A stretch of 36,055 bases of DNA from an uncultured Lachnospiraceae bacterium (GTDB lineage Bacteria > Bacillota > Clostridia > Lachnospirales > Lachnospiraceae): positions 1-36,055 of the forward strand of contig CAJTSB010000025.1 in the NCBI GenBank assembly GCA_910578825.1, read 5' to 3'. Both the position numbers and the translations under genes were made by a program. This document shows, one piece after another, positions 6,981-16,447 of the stretch (its first letter is position 1; every line of letters starts with the position of its first letter). The notes beneath the pieces were generated by a model. It did not search any database. It had not been told where the DNA came from and was given only the letters and a program-made list of their open reading frames with translations.

Positions 6981-9566
6981 ATGAACATTCAAAAATTTAC
7001 ACAGAAATCAATTGAAGCCATCAACGGCTGTGAAAAACTTGCATATGAATATGGCAATCAGGAAATCGAACAGGAGCATTTGCTGGTATCCCTCCTGCTT
7101 CAGGAAGATGGACTGATTCCGAAACTGATTGAAAAGATGGAAATCAATAGAGAACATTTCACACAGAATGCTCAGGAACATCTGGCAAAGCGTGTGAAGG
7201 TGTCCGGCGGACAGATTTATATGGGACAGAGCCTGAACAAAGTCCTGGTCAGCGCGGAAGATGAGGCAAAGAAGATGGGGGATGCGTATGTGTCTGTGGA
7301 ACATCTGTTTCTGACATTGCTGAAATACCCGAATCAGGCTCTGAAAGAAATTTTTAAAGAGTATGGGATAACCAGGGATCGTTTCCTGCAGGCGCTTGCG
7401 ACGGTGCGGGGCAATCAGAGTGTGGTCTCTGACAATCCGGAGGCAACCTATGATACATTGACAAAGTATGGTTATGATATGGTGGAGCGCGCCAGAGAAC
7501 AGAAACTTGATCCGGTAATCGGACGGGATAATGAAATACGTAATGTCGTGCGTATTTTGTCCAGAAAGACGAAAAACAATCCCGTATTGATTGGAGAGCC
7601 CGGCGTCGGCAAGACTGCGGTGGTAGAGGGGCTTGCACAGCGTATCGTGCGTGGGGACGTTCCGGAAGGACTGAAAGATAAGCGTCTGTTCGCACTTGAT
7701 ATGGGGGCGTTGGTTGCAGGTGCAAAGTACCGGGGAGAGTTTGAGGAGCGGTTGAAGGCCGTCCTGGATGAAATTAAAAGCAGCGATGGACAGATTATTT
7801 TATTTATCGATGAGCTGCATACCATTGTCGGCGCAGGCAAGACCGACGGAGCCATGGATGCGGGGCAGCTCTTGAAACCCATGCTTGCTCGCGGGGAACT
7901 TCACTGTATTGGTGCAACTACGTTGGACGAGTATCGGGAATACATCGAAAAGGATGCGGCGTTGGAACGCCGGTTCCAGCCGGTGCTTGTCGAAGAGCCG
8001 ACGGTGGAAGACACGATTTCGATTCTGCGTGGACTGAAGGATCGTTACGAGGTGTTCCATGGTGTAAAGATTACCGATGGCGCGCTTGTTTCGGCAGCGG
8101 TACTGTCTAACCGCTACATCAGCGACCGTTTCCTGCCGGACAAAGCCATTGATCTGGTAGATGAGGCCTGTGCACTGATTAAGACAGAGTTGGATTCCAT
8201 GCCCACGGAATTGGACGAATTACAGCGCAGGGTGATGCAGATGGAGATTGAGGAGGCAGCGCTTAAAAAAGAGGAAGACCGTTTGAGCAAAGACCGTCTG
8301 GAAACATTGCAGCGTGAACTTGCCGACTTGAAGAGCGAATTCCAGACGAAGAAAGCCCAGTGGGATAACGAGAAGAATTCCGTGGAGAAAGTACAGAAAC
8401 TCAGAGAAGAGCTGGAAACGATTAACAGTGAAATTGCGAAAGCGCAGCAGGATTACGATCTGGAAAGGGCTGCGGAACTCCAGTATGGAAGGAAACCGCA
8501 ACTGGAGCGTCAATTAGAGATAGAAGAAGAGCAGGTGAAAAAGAAAGACCTGAGCCTCGTACATGAAAATGTCAGCGAGGAGGAGATTGCGCGTATCATT
8601 TCCCGCTGGACAGGGATTCCGGTGGCAAAACTTACGGAGAGCGAGCGTAATAAGACGCTGCACCTGGACGAAGAACTCCATAAGCGGGTAATTGGACAGG
8701 AGGAAGGGGTCACAAAGGTTACAGAGGCAATTATCCGCTCCAAGGCGGGCATCAAAGACCCGGGCAAGCCCATCGGTTCTTTCCTGTTTCTGGGACCTAC
8801 GGGCGTCGGCAAGACGGAACTTGCCAAGGCGCTTGCTGCGAGCCTGTTTGATGATGAGAATAATATGGTGCGCATTGATATGAGCGAGTATATGGAGAAG
8901 TATTCTGTCTCCCGTCTGATAGGTGCGCCTCCCGGATATGTCGGTTATGAGGAAGGTGGACAACTGACAGAGGCGGTGCGCAGAAAGCCATATTCCGTAG
9001 TTTTATTTGATGAAGTAGAGAAAGCGCATCCGGATGTATTTAACGTATTGCTTCAGGTTCTGGATGATGGCAGAATTACGGACTCACAGGGACGTACGGT
9101 AGATTTCAAGAATACAATTCTGATTATGACCTCCAATCTTGGAGCCGACTATTTGCTGGAGGGAATTGGAGAAGACGGACAGATTGCTCCGGAGTGTGAA
9201 GAATCTGTCATGAGTGAATTGCGGGGGAATTTCCGTCCGGAATTTTTAAACCGTCTGGATGAGATTATATTGTTTAAGCCTTTGACAAAGAACAACATCG
9301 GAGGAATCATAAACCTTTTGATGGAAGATTTAAACGGACGTCTGAAAGAACGGGAAATCTCGATAGCGTTGAGTGAACAGGCAAAACAGTTTATTGTGGA
9401 TAACGGATATGATCCCATATATGGGGCACGGCCGCTGAAACGATATCTGCAAAAGACCGTGGAGACACTTGCGGCAAAGCTTATCCTTGCATCTGAGGTC
9501 GGTGCGGGAGATACTATTTTTATTGATGTGGAAGAAGGAGCATTGACGGCGAAATCCCACATATAG
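6981..9566 (+). CDS. clpB: ClpB disaggregase, Hsp100 AAA+ chaperone (861 aa)
   Basis: Cytosolic hexameric ATPase that, with DnaK, pulls polypeptides out of aggregates. It shows the Clp N-terminal repeat domain (about 1-145), AAA+ domain 1 with Walker A GEPGVGKT (205-212) and Walker B ILFIDE (273-278), a long charged coiled-coil middle domain (about 405-530) typical of ClpB rather than ClpA or ClpC, then AAA+ domain 2 with GPTGVGKT (605-612) and VVLFDE (673-678). There is no ClpP-binding IGL-type loop expected for the family. Start at 6981 is chosen because AAAGGAGG lies just upstream; an ATG at 6963 would place that site inside the gene. Length is normal. Control is by the CIRCE element, whereas many Firmicutes use CtsR for clpB. 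Confidence 0.97.
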   Translation: MNIQKFTQKSIEAINGCEKLAYEYGNQEIEQEHLLVSLLLQEDGLIPKLIEKMEINREHFTQNAQEHLAKRVKVSGGQIYMGQSLNKVLVSAEDEAKKMGDAYVSVEHLFLTLLKYPNQALKEIFKEYGITRDRFLQALATVRGNQSVVSDNPEATYDTLTKYGYDMVERAREQKLDPVIGRDNEIRNVVRILSRKTKNNPVLIGEPGVGKTAVVEGLAQRIVRGDVPEGLKDKRLFALDMGALVAGAKYRGEFEERLKAVLDEIKSSDGQIILFIDELHTIVGAGKTDGAMDAGQLLKPMLARGELHCIGATTLDEYREYIEKDAALERRFQPVLVEEPTVEDTISILRGLKDRYEVFHGVKITDGALVSAAVLSNRYISDRFLPDKAIDLVDEACALIKTELDSMPTELDELQRRVMQMEIEEAALKKEEDRLSKDRLETLQRELADLKSEFQTKKAQWDNEKNSVEKVQKLREELETINSEIAKAQQDYDLERAAELQYGRKPQLERQLEIEEEQVKKKDLSLVHENVSEEEIARIISRWTGIPVAKLTESERNKTLHLDEELHKRVIGQEEGVTKVTEAIIRSKAGIKDPGKPIGSFLFLGPTGVGKTELAKALAASLFDDENNMVRIDMSEYMEKYSVSRLIGAPPGYVGYEEGGQLTEAVRRKPYSVVLFDEVEKAHPDVFNVLLQVLDDGRITDSQGRTVDFKNTILIMTSNLGADYLLEGIGEDGQIAPECEESVMSELRGNFRPEFLNRLDEIILFKPLTKNNIGGIINLLMEDLNGRLKEREISIALSEQAKQFIVDNGYDPIYGARPLKRYLQKTVETLAAKLILASEVGAGDTIFIDVEEGALTAKSHI

Positions 9567-9618
9567 TACAGCCCTCATTTCATATATTGCATAGAAACAT
9601 TTATGGAGTATGCGATGG

Positions 9619-10386
9619 ATGAGTAGGGAAAAACTTTGGACACGGATTTGGAAACATCACACGAAACTGCATCTCTGGGAAAAATGTCTGGTATTTGATC
9701 TGTTTTGTATCTGTCTGGTGTCCGGCGCTGTCATGAGCGGCGTAGGGCAACGTGAGGCATTGACGCAGGGGGTAATGACGGAGGCAGAGACGCCCCGGGA
9801 AGAGACCGTTCAGGAAAATGCGAAAGAAGAAAAGAAAAAAGTCGCGCTTACGTTTGATGATGGGCCGCATCCACAGTATACGGTGGAAATGATGGAAGGC
9901 CTGAGAGAGAAGAATGTAAAAGCGACTTTTTTTCTGCTTGGGGAACAGGTGGAGAAACATCCGGAGATTGTAAAGCAGATTTACGAAGAAGGGCATATAG
10001 TTGGAAATCATTCTTATAAGCATGAACAGTTGAGCAAGCTTACGATGCAGCGGGCGTGTGAGCAGGTGAATCGAACCAATAAACTGATATATGATATCAC
10101 AGGCGAGAATCCTTCCTATCTGCGTCCGCCGTTTGGAGACTGGCACGAGAAACTGGACTGCGAGGTAAATATGGTGGAGGTGCTCTGGGATGTAGATACG
10201 CTGGACTGGTCCAGTCAGAATCATAATGAGATTGTAAATAAGGTATTAAAAAATGTAAAGGAAAATGATATAATACTCATGCATGACGGTTATGAAACCT
10301 CAGTCACGGCTGCCATGGAAATCATAGACACTTTGCGGGAGCGTGGGTATGAATTTGTAACTGTCGATGAAATATTGTTTGATTAA
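9619..10386 (+). CDS. Polysaccharide deacetylase, NodB family, membrane-anchored (255 aa)
   Basis: Zn-dependent deacetylase of N-acetylated sugars, probably acting on peptidoglycan or another wall polymer outside the cell. A basic N-terminus is followed by one hydrophobic segment (about 23-41) that should anchor it. The NodB domain shows all five motifs: TFDDGP (78-83), the metal site H131-S-Y-K-H135, RPPFG (169-173), DVDTLDW (191-197) and LMHD (220-223). Start 9619 gives a ten-base spacing to GGAG; an ATG at 9610 is too close to it. It follows clpB by about 50 bases and precedes rarA by 48; no terminator is seen between them. The exact substrate is not shown by the sequence. Confidence 0.9.
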   Translation: MSREKLWTRIWKHHTKLHLWEKCLVFDLFCICLVSGAVMSGVGQREALTQGVMTEAETPREETVQENAKEEKKKVALTFDDGPHPQYTVEMMEGLREKNVKATFFLLGEQVEKHPEIVKQIYEEGHIVGNHSYKHEQLSKLTMQRACEQVNRTNKLIYDITGENPSYLRPPFGDWHEKLDCEVNMVEVLWDVDTLDWSSQNHNEIVNKVLKNVKENDIILMHDGYETSVTAAMEIIDTLRERGYEFVTVDEILFD

Positions 10387-10434
10387 CCGGTTATTCTATA
10401 TGGTGATCTGAGCATACGAAGGAGGAGCCTCCGA

Positions 10435-11772
10435 ATGGATTTATTTGATTATATGAGAGAGCAGAACCAGGAAAAAGACTCGCCGCTTGCCAGCCGCCTG
10501 CGTCCGGTCACCCTCGAAGAGGTGGTGGGCCAGCAGCATATTATAGGCAAGGATAAATTGCTTTACCGGGCAATCCAGGCGGATAAGCTAAGTTCCATTA
10601 TATTTTATGGACCTCCCGGAACAGGCAAGACCACGCTGGCGAAAGTCATTGCCTGTACGACCAGTGCGGAATTTACCCAGATTAACGCGACTTCCTCCGG
10701 GAAGAAGGATATGGAACTCGTTGTGCAGCAGGCCAAAGACAATCAGGGGATGTATGGCAAAAAAACAATATTGTTTATCGATGAGATTCATCGGTTTCAT
10801 AAAGGACAGCAGGATTATTTGTTGCCCTTCGTGGAGGATGGCACAATTATCCTGATAGGTGCGACGACAGAAAATCCTTATTTTGAGGTTAACGGCGCTT
10901 TGTTGTCCCGTTCTATTATTTTTGAGTTGAAACCGTTATCCGGAACAGATATTCAAAGTATCTTATTGCGCGCTCTGGCAGATGAGGAGAAAGGGCTGGG
11001 TTCCTATCGTGCTGAGATTGCGGGGGACGCCCTGGAATTTCTTGCTGACGCGGCAAACGGAGATGCTCGTGTGGCATTGACAGCGTTAGAGCTTGGTGTG
11101 TTGACGACGCCGCGTGTGCAAGACGGAAAGATTCATATTACACTGGAGGTTGCCTCAGAATGTATCCAGAAACGGGTCGTGCGCTATGACAAAAGCGGAG
11201 ACAATCATTATGATACGGTTTCTGCATTTATTAAGAGTATGCGGGGGTCTGATCCGGATGCAGCCGTATACTATCTGGCAAGAATGCTTTATGCGGGGGA
11301 AGATATTCGGTTTATTGCAAGGCGCATTATGATTTGTGCATCGGAAGATGTGGGAAACGCAGATGCCAATGCCCTGACAGTCGCGGTCAGCGCAGCCCAG
11401 GCGGTAGAGCGCATTGGTATGCCGGAAGCACAGATTATCCTGTCTCAGGCGGTAACTTATGTGGCATGCGCCCCCAAGAGTAATGCAGCATGTGTGGCGA
11501 TTGGTCGCGCGATGGAGGCCATGAAACAGACGCAGGCCTTATCTGTGCCGGTTCATTTGCAGGATTCACATTATCGGGGGGCAAAAAACATTGGACATGG
11601 AATCGGATATCTCTATGCGCATGATTATCCCAATCATTATGTAAAGCAGCAGTATCTTCCCGATGGTCTTTCGGATGTGAAATTTTATGAACCCACGGAG
11701 AACGGATATGAGAAACAGATTCGGGAGCGTCTTGCATTTTTGAAGGAGTCCGCAGCAGACGGACAAATGTAA
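10435..11772 (+). CDS. rarA: Replication-associated recombination ATPase RarA (MgsA)
   Basis: AAA+ clamp-loader-related ATPase acting at stalled forks, interacting with SSB. The sequence has an N-terminal PLASRLRPVTLEEVVGQQHI, Walker A GPPGTGKT (59-66), Walker B ILFIDEIHRF (112-121), the sensor-1 region IGATTENPYFEVN and the C-terminal tetramerisation domain with SDPDAAVYYLARML and later PNHYVKQQYLP. Length 445 aa is normal. The ribosome site AAGGAGGAG is followed at once by CCTCC, so a short hairpin could hide it. The next gene has its own promoter, so rarA probably ends this transcript. Confidence 0.95.
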   Translation: MDLFDYMREQNQEKDSPLASRLRPVTLEEVVGQQHIIGKDKLLYRAIQADKLSSIIFYGPPGTGKTTLAKVIACTTSAEFTQINATSSGKKDMELVVQQAKDNQGMYGKKTILFIDEIHRFHKGQQDYLLPFVEDGTIILIGATTENPYFEVNGALLSRSIIFELKPLSGTDIQSILLRALADEEKGLGSYRAEIAGDALEFLADAANGDARVALTALELGVLTTPRVQDGKIHITLEVASECIQKRVVRYDKSGDNHYDTVSAFIKSMRGSDPDAAVYYLARMLYAGEDIRFIARRIMICASEDVGNADANALTVAVSAAQAVERIGMPEAQIILSQAVTYVACAPKSNAACVAIGRAMEAMKQTQALSVPVHLQDSHYRGAKNIGHGIGYLYAHDYPNHYVKQQYLPDGLSDVKFYEPTENGYEKQIRERLAFLKESAADGQM

Positions 11773-11790
11773 ATTTATCAAAGAAAACGC

Positions 11791-11819
11791 TTTACAATCT
11801 GAGGACAATAGTGCATAAT
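11791..11819 (+). promoter_or_regulatory. Promoter of the aminotransferase gene
   Basis: TTTACA (11791-11796), 17 bases, CATAAT (11814-11819); each box has one mismatch to consensus. The leader of about 115 bases contains a perfect 7-bp inverted repeat with a two-base loop, TGCCTGC-TT-GCAGGCA (11863-11878), which has no T run after it and so is not a plain terminator. Confidence 0.6.
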
Positions 11820-11940
11820 ATGCCATAGGCAACGAGCAGTGCCAAAACTTACGGAAACAAAATGCCTGCTTGCAGGCAAACATGGAGAAGGAAGTTTTGA
11901 TAGGGCATTATATATAATATAACTTCAGGAGGAAATAATA

Positions 11941-13239
11941 ATGCAGTCATTTCAGGAAATGAGCAAAGAAGAACTATTACAGGAAAAAGAAGAGCTTACG
12001 GCAGTTTACCGGAAATATGCAGAAAGCGGACTGAAACTGGATATGTCCAGAGGCAAGCCTTCTCTGGAGCAGTTGGATATATCGATGGGCATGATGGATG
12101 TGCTCAACGGAAATACGGATTTAAAATGTGATGACGGAACAGACTGCCGGAATTACGGTGTTCTGGATGGGATTCAGGAGGCAAAGGTACTTCTGGGAGA
12201 TATGATTGAATGTCACCCCGATAATATTATCATTTATGGCAATTCCAGCTTAAATGTCATGTACGATACAATTTCCAGATCCATGACGCACGGTGTGATG
12301 GGCAGCACCCCATGGTGTAAGCTTGATAAAGTAAAATTTTTATGTCCGGTTCCAGGGTATGACAGACATTTTGCAATTACCGAATATTTTGGAATTGAGA
12401 TGATAAATGTTCCAATGCTTTCCACTGGTCCGGATATGGATATGGTTGAAGAGCTTGTGAGTACGGATGCAGCCATCAAGGGAATATGGTGTGTGCCGAA
12501 ATATTCGAACCCGCAGGGAATTACGTATTCGGATGAGACGGTGCGTCGTTTTGCAAGGCTGAAACCGGCGGCAGAAGATTTCCGCATCTATTGGGATAAC
12601 GCTTATGGCGTACATCATCTGTATGATATCGACCAGGATCATCTCGTGGAAATTCTCGCAGAATGTAAGCGCGCAGGCAATCCGGATATTGTATATAAAT
12701 TCTGCTCTACTTCCAAGATTAGTTTTCCGGGTTCTGGTGTGGCGGCAATTGCGACTTCCGAAAATAATCTGGTGGATATCCGCAAACAACTGCAGATTCA
12801 GACGATAGGGCATGACAAGGTAAATCAGCTCCGTCATGTGAGATTTTTCAAGGATATCTATGGAATGACTGAACATATGAGGAAACACGCGGATATTCTG
12901 AGACCCAAATTTGAAATGATTATAGAGTCCTTTGAGCGGGAGCTGGGCGGCAGGGACGCCGGAACCTGGGTTGCGCCAAAGGGAGGTTATTTTATGGCCT
13001 TCGAGGCGATGGAAGGATGTGCCAGAGCAATTGTATCCATGGCAAAAGAAGCAGGGGTTACGATGACTCCCGCGGGGGCGCCTTATCCTTATGGAAAAGA
13101 CCCCAAAGATTCCACCATCCGTATCGCGCCCTCTTATCCGACTTTGGAGGAGCTTAAAACAGCCACCGACATTTTTATCACCTGTGTAAAATTAGTTACG
13201 ATAGATAAGGTCCTGGAGGGTAAGACAGATACCCCCTAG
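11941..13239 (+). CDS. Aspartate aminotransferase, atypical Ic-type PLP enzyme (432 aa)
   Basis: PLP fold-type I transaminase of the small Ic (Aminotran_MocR/AspT-like) branch, which converts aspartate and 2-oxoglutarate to oxaloacetate and glutamate. The start MSRGKPSLEQLDIS (about 35-48) is typical of that branch. The PLP-binding residues are visible: YSNPQG (188-193) with Asn190, DNAY (219-222), and the Schiff-base lysine K259 in CSTSKISFPGSG. The C-terminal Arg is in STIRIAPSYP. Ribosome site AGGAGG lies nine bases before the ATG. Some members may have alanine or other specificities, so the substrate is family knowledge only. The alarmone synthetase follows closely, probably on the same transcript. 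Confidence 0.88.
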   Translation: MQSFQEMSKEELLQEKEELTAVYRKYAESGLKLDMSRGKPSLEQLDISMGMMDVLNGNTDLKCDDGTDCRNYGVLDGIQEAKVLLGDMIECHPDNIIIYGNSSLNVMYDTISRSMTHGVMGSTPWCKLDKVKFLCPVPGYDRHFAITEYFGIEMINVPMLSTGPDMDMVEELVSTDAAIKGIWCVPKYSNPQGITYSDETVRRFARLKPAAEDFRIYWDNAYGVHHLYDIDQDHLVEILAECKRAGNPDIVYKFCSTSKISFPGSGVAAIATSENNLVDIRKQLQIQTIGHDKVNQLRHVRFFKDIYGMTEHMRKHADILRPKFEMIIESFERELGGRDAGTWVAPKGGYFMAFEAMEGCARAIVSMAKEAGVTMTPAGAPYPYGKDPKDSTIRIAPSYPTLEELKTATDIFITCVKLVTIDKVLEGKTDTP

Positions 13240-13279
13240 TCTGCGCAGAGTGTTAAATGAGCAGGAAAGGAAACGTATT

Positions 13280-13927
13280 ATGGAAATGGCAGACAGGTTA
13301 AATGAAGGTGTGGACAGTTGGGAGACGGTGATTTTTTTGTATAATTCCGCCTTGAAGGAAGTCGGGACGAAACTGGAAATCTTAAATGATGAGTTTCGCC
13401 ATATACACAATTACAATCCTATTGAATACATCAAATCAAGAATCAAGACGCCCGAGAGTATTGTAAAGAAACTTAAGAGAAATGATTATGACAGTACGAT
13501 AGATAACATGGTGAATCATGTGAATGATATTGCCGGAATCCGGCTTGTATGTTCCTTTACTTCTGATATTTATCGTTTGGCGGAAATGATTGGAAGACAG
13601 AATGACCTTACAGTCGTTTCTGTAAAAGATTATATCAAGAATCCGAAAGACAGCGGCTATAAGAGTTATCATATGCTGGTTACGGTACCAATTTTTTTGA
13701 CGGATCGTGTCATTGATATTAAAGTAGAAATTCAAATACGTACGATTGCCATGGATTTCTGGGCAAGTCTGGAGCACAAGATTTATTATAAATTTGAAGG
13801 TGATGCGCCGGATTATATCAGTCGGGATCTGCGCGAATGTGCCGGGATTGTATCGATGCTGGATGCCAAAATGTTATCTCTGAATGAAGCAATTTTACAG
13901 GCAAAAGAAGAACAAGAGGAAGAATAG
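13280..13927 (+). CDS. Small alarmone (p)ppGpp synthetase, RelQ/RelP type (215 aa)
   Basis: Single-domain GTP pyrophosphokinase that transfers pyrophosphate from ATP to GDP or GTP. Visible motifs: SRIKTPESIVKKLKR (53-67, ATP site), NDIAGIRLVC (82-91, metal Asp83), DYIKNPKDSGYKSYH (117-131, the Tyr that stacks on the guanine) and EIQIRTIAMDFWASLEHKIYYK (150-171, catalytic Glu150). No HD hydrolase, TGS or ACT domain, so it is synthetase-only. Start ATG 13280 has AAGGA eight bases upstream; a GTG at 13250 would add ten residues. The C-terminal acidic tail ends EEQEEE. It is probably co-transcribed with the aminotransferase before it and the MBL gene five bases after it. Confidence 0.92.
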   Translation: MEMADRLNEGVDSWETVIFLYNSALKEVGTKLEILNDEFRHIHNYNPIEYIKSRIKTPESIVKKLKRNDYDSTIDNMVNHVNDIAGIRLVCSFTSDIYRLAEMIGRQNDLTVVSVKDYIKNPKDSGYKSYHMLVTVPIFLTDRVIDIKVEIQIRTIAMDFWASLEHKIYYKFEGDAPDYISRDLRECAGIVSMLDAKMLSLNEAILQAKEEQEEE

Positions 13928-13932
13928 AAAAT

Positions 13933-14766
13933 ATGAAAGTAAGTATTTTAACGGAAAATTTAGTGTACAAACGGGGTTTTTTGGCAGAGCACGGTCTTTC
14001 TCTGTTTTTGGAAACCGGAAAGCAGCGGTATCTCTTTGATACCGGGCAGAGCAGAGTGTTTGCACAGAATGCGGAAAAGCTTAATATCAACTTAAAAGAG
14101 TTGGATGGAGTAATTTTAAGTCATGGACACTACGACCATGGCGGCGGAATGGAGTATTGGCAGGAATTTGGAGACGTTCCCGTTTATGTTCAGGACAAAG
14201 TGTTTGAGAAAAAGTATACGGAAAATATACGCACAGGAAAACTTCAATATATCGGTTTGGAAAATAACGGAGACTGGCAGAGAAATGCAAATATTGTAGA
14301 GTTATCGGGAGGCGGGACGCAGATTTCAGAAGGTGTATATCTGCTTTCGGAGATTCCTTATACCACAGATTTTGAGCCGGTATCGGGCAGCTTTTGGAAG
14401 TCGAATGCACAGTATCCGGGAGATGAACTTCTTGTGGACGCAATGGAAGACGAGCAGATTCTGGTGATTGAGGAAGAGGAAGGGCTCTGCATATTTGCGG
14501 GCTGCGCACATGCCGGAATCGTCAATTGCCTGCATTATGTGCAGACGGTTTTTCCGGGTAAGCATATTCATTGCCTTGCGGCTGGAATGCATCTCAAAAA
14601 TTGTGCAGCCGACCGTATCGAGAAGACAATTCAGGCGCTGAAAGCGCAGGATATTGATATCGTGATACCGATGCACTGTACCGGAATACGTGCCATTGCG
14701 GCCATGCGGGATGCTTTGGGAACTACCTGCATCCTTCCGGAAACGGGAAAAGTCATAGAAATTTAG
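13933..14766 (+). CDS. MBL-fold metallohydrolase (277 aa)
   Basis: Metallo-beta-lactamase fold with the binuclear metal motif SHGHYDHGGG (63-72; His64, His66, Asp68, His69), a preceding FDTGQS (35-40), a further metal His in GCAHAGIVN (about 192-200), and IPMHCTG near the C-terminus. This arrangement fits the branch often named after dihydropterin ribofuranosyl-aminobenzene phosphate synthase, but the substrate of bacterial members is unknown. Cytosolic, no signal peptide. The start follows the alarmone synthetase stop by five bases. Nothing in the neighbourhood fixes its role. Confidence 0.85.
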   Translation: MKVSILTENLVYKRGFLAEHGLSLFLETGKQRYLFDTGQSRVFAQNAEKLNINLKELDGVILSHGHYDHGGGMEYWQEFGDVPVYVQDKVFEKKYTENIRTGKLQYIGLENNGDWQRNANIVELSGGGTQISEGVYLLSEIPYTTDFEPVSGSFWKSNAQYPGDELLVDAMEDEQILVIEEEEGLCIFAGCAHAGIVNCLHYVQTVFPGKHIHCLAAGMHLKNCAADRIEKTIQALKAQDIDIVIPMHCTGIRAIAAMRDALGTTCILPETGKVIEI

Positions 14767-14785
14767 CGAAAGTATGGAGGATGAG

Positions 14786-16447
14786 ATGAAGCAGAAGAAG
14801 AGTATAATGTACATATTTTTGGAAGGTGCGGCAGCGCTTGCAGTAATCATGATGCTTGGAATTTTTCCGCTGTATTTCCAGGATAACTATATTGATATGT
14901 CGAATGCAAAACTCAATTTTTTCCGTGTATGTTCTATTGGTCTTGTTTTGGCAGCGATTGTATTTCTTGGCATGGACAGGCTGCAGCAGTATAAGGATGG
15001 GCTGCAGAAGAAAAACAATAAAAATAAAAAGAAGGTACAGGCAAAGCAGCAAGACAAGCAGCAGATTGCAAAAGGCGAGGCGGTTCGGGCATGGCTGTCC
15101 GGATTGTCCGTAACCACCTGGTTTGCGGTTATCTTTGTGGCAGGAATTCTGGTGGCGGCAATTTTTTCTATAAATCTGCGGGAATCTTTTCTGGGACTGG
15201 AAGGCAGGAAACTTGGCGCAATTGTGTGGTTGCTGTGTGTTGCCCTCTACGGACTGCTTGGCAGATATCTGAATTGCGGAAAATGGATGATATGGGTATT
15301 TCTGGTTGGAAATATGCTGGTGTGTTTACTTGCCAATTTAAACTTCTGGTCGGTAGATCCTTTGGGCATGTATGGAAACCTGGCTGCAGACCAGCACGGC
15401 ATGTTTATCAGTACGATTGGAAACGTCAATGCCTGCGCCGGCTATCTGTGCATGATTGTACCCATTGGGATGGCATTGTACACACTGACGAAGGATAAAT
15501 ATATCAAAATTGTGTCTGGTGTTTTTCTGGTATCAGGGTTTTGTGCCGGGTACTGTACTCACAGTGAGAGTTGGCTGTTGGGGCTTTTAACCGGGTTTCT
15601 GGTGTTGCTCTGGTTTTCCATGCGCGGTCATGATAGTATACAGAAATTTCTGGAAGTCTGTGGGATTTTCTGGATAAGCAGTGTGTTGATGAAAATTATG
15701 ACGCTGATAGCGGCATCCAGAGAGTTTTTGAATTATATGTATGCGAGTCTTAACGCGAGTAAATTTATCACTAAGATTTTGCTCAATGGATATGTATTGG
15801 CGGCAGAGGGAATACTGATTGCAGGACTATTATTTCTTGTCTGGAACAGAAGGAAGGCGGGAAAGGAATTGCCGTACCGCATGATGAGAAGAGTTGTTTT
15901 TATTGTCGTTGCAATTGTCATTGCAGCCGCAGTCCTGGTTTTTGCTGCAGCGAATCTCCATACCGGAGCCTGGGAGGGTGCGCTTTCTGGGTTGGAGCGT
16001 TTGCGTATGCAGGATTCCTGGGGGAGCGGCAGAGGCTATATCTGGAAAACGACAGTGGATTCCTGGTTTCGGCTGCCCTTGTGGGATAAGATTACCGGTT
16101 ACGGTGTGAACTGTTACCATATGTTTATCAATACGTATGGCGGGGCGGAAGTTCTCGAATTTTTTGATGGCGCGCAGCTAGTGGACGCCCACAATGAATT
16201 ATTCCAGATTTTAACTACGATGGGAATTCTGGGAACGGTCGGCTATTTTGGACTTATCATCAGTACGCTTGTGAAAGCAGCAAAGAGCGTGACAGTAAAA
16301 CCTGCAATGTTGATGGGAGTCATTGCATTGTTTGGTTATCTGGCGCAGGCGCTTGTAAATAATCCTACGGTATTTCTCACCCCATACCTGTTCCTGATGT
16401 TGGGAATGATAAAGAGCATGGAGAGAATGGAAGATGCCACAGAGTAA
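14786..16447 (+). CDS. O-antigen ligase-like polytopic membrane protein (553 aa)
   Basis: About 11-12 hydrophobic segments are visible, with a basic, Lys/Gln-rich cytosolic loop (about 71-92). A large extracellular loop between the last segments holds the Wzy_C-type signature: GSGRGYIWKTTVDSWFRLP, then ITGYGVNCYHMF and DAHNELFQILTTMGILG. The family transfers or polymerises surface glycans (O-antigen ligase, Wzy) or handles teichoic/exopolysaccharide chains in Gram-positives. Start 14786 is chosen because GGAGG lies five bases upstream, inside an alternative start at 14774. The end overlaps the next gene by 14 bases. It stands alone rather than in a polysaccharide cluster, so its substrate is open. 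Confidence 0.8.
   Translation: MKQKKSIMYIFLEGAAALAVIMMLGIFPLYFQDNYIDMSNAKLNFFRVCSIGLVLAAIVFLGMDRLQQYKDGLQKKNNKNKKKVQAKQQDKQQIAKGEAVRAWLSGLSVTTWFAVIFVAGILVAAIFSINLRESFLGLEGRKLGAIVWLLCVALYGLLGRYLNCGKWMIWVFLVGNMLVCLLANLNFWSVDPLGMYGNLAADQHGMFISTIGNVNACAGYLCMIVPIGMALYTLTKDKYIKIVSGVFLVSGFCAGYCTHSESWLLGLLTGFLVLLWFSMRGHDSIQKFLEVCGIFWISSVLMKIMTLIAASREFLNYMYASLNASKFITKILLNGYVLAAEGILIAGLLFLVWNRRKAGKELPYRMMRRVVFIVVAIVIAAAVLVFAAANLHTGAWEGALSGLERLRMQDSWGSGRGYIWKTTVDSWFRLPLWDKITGYGVNCYHMFINTYGGAEVLEFFDGAQLVDAHNELFQILTTMGILGTVGYFGLIISTLVKAAKSVTVKPAMLMGVIALFGYLAQALVNNPTVFLTPYLFLMLGMIKSMERMEDATE

Noticed and set aside
11863..11878. Perfect 7-bp hairpin in the aminotransferase leader as a terminator or riboswitch
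   Set aside because: Two-base loop, no T run and no known riboswitch core nearby. Noted only under the promoter entry.
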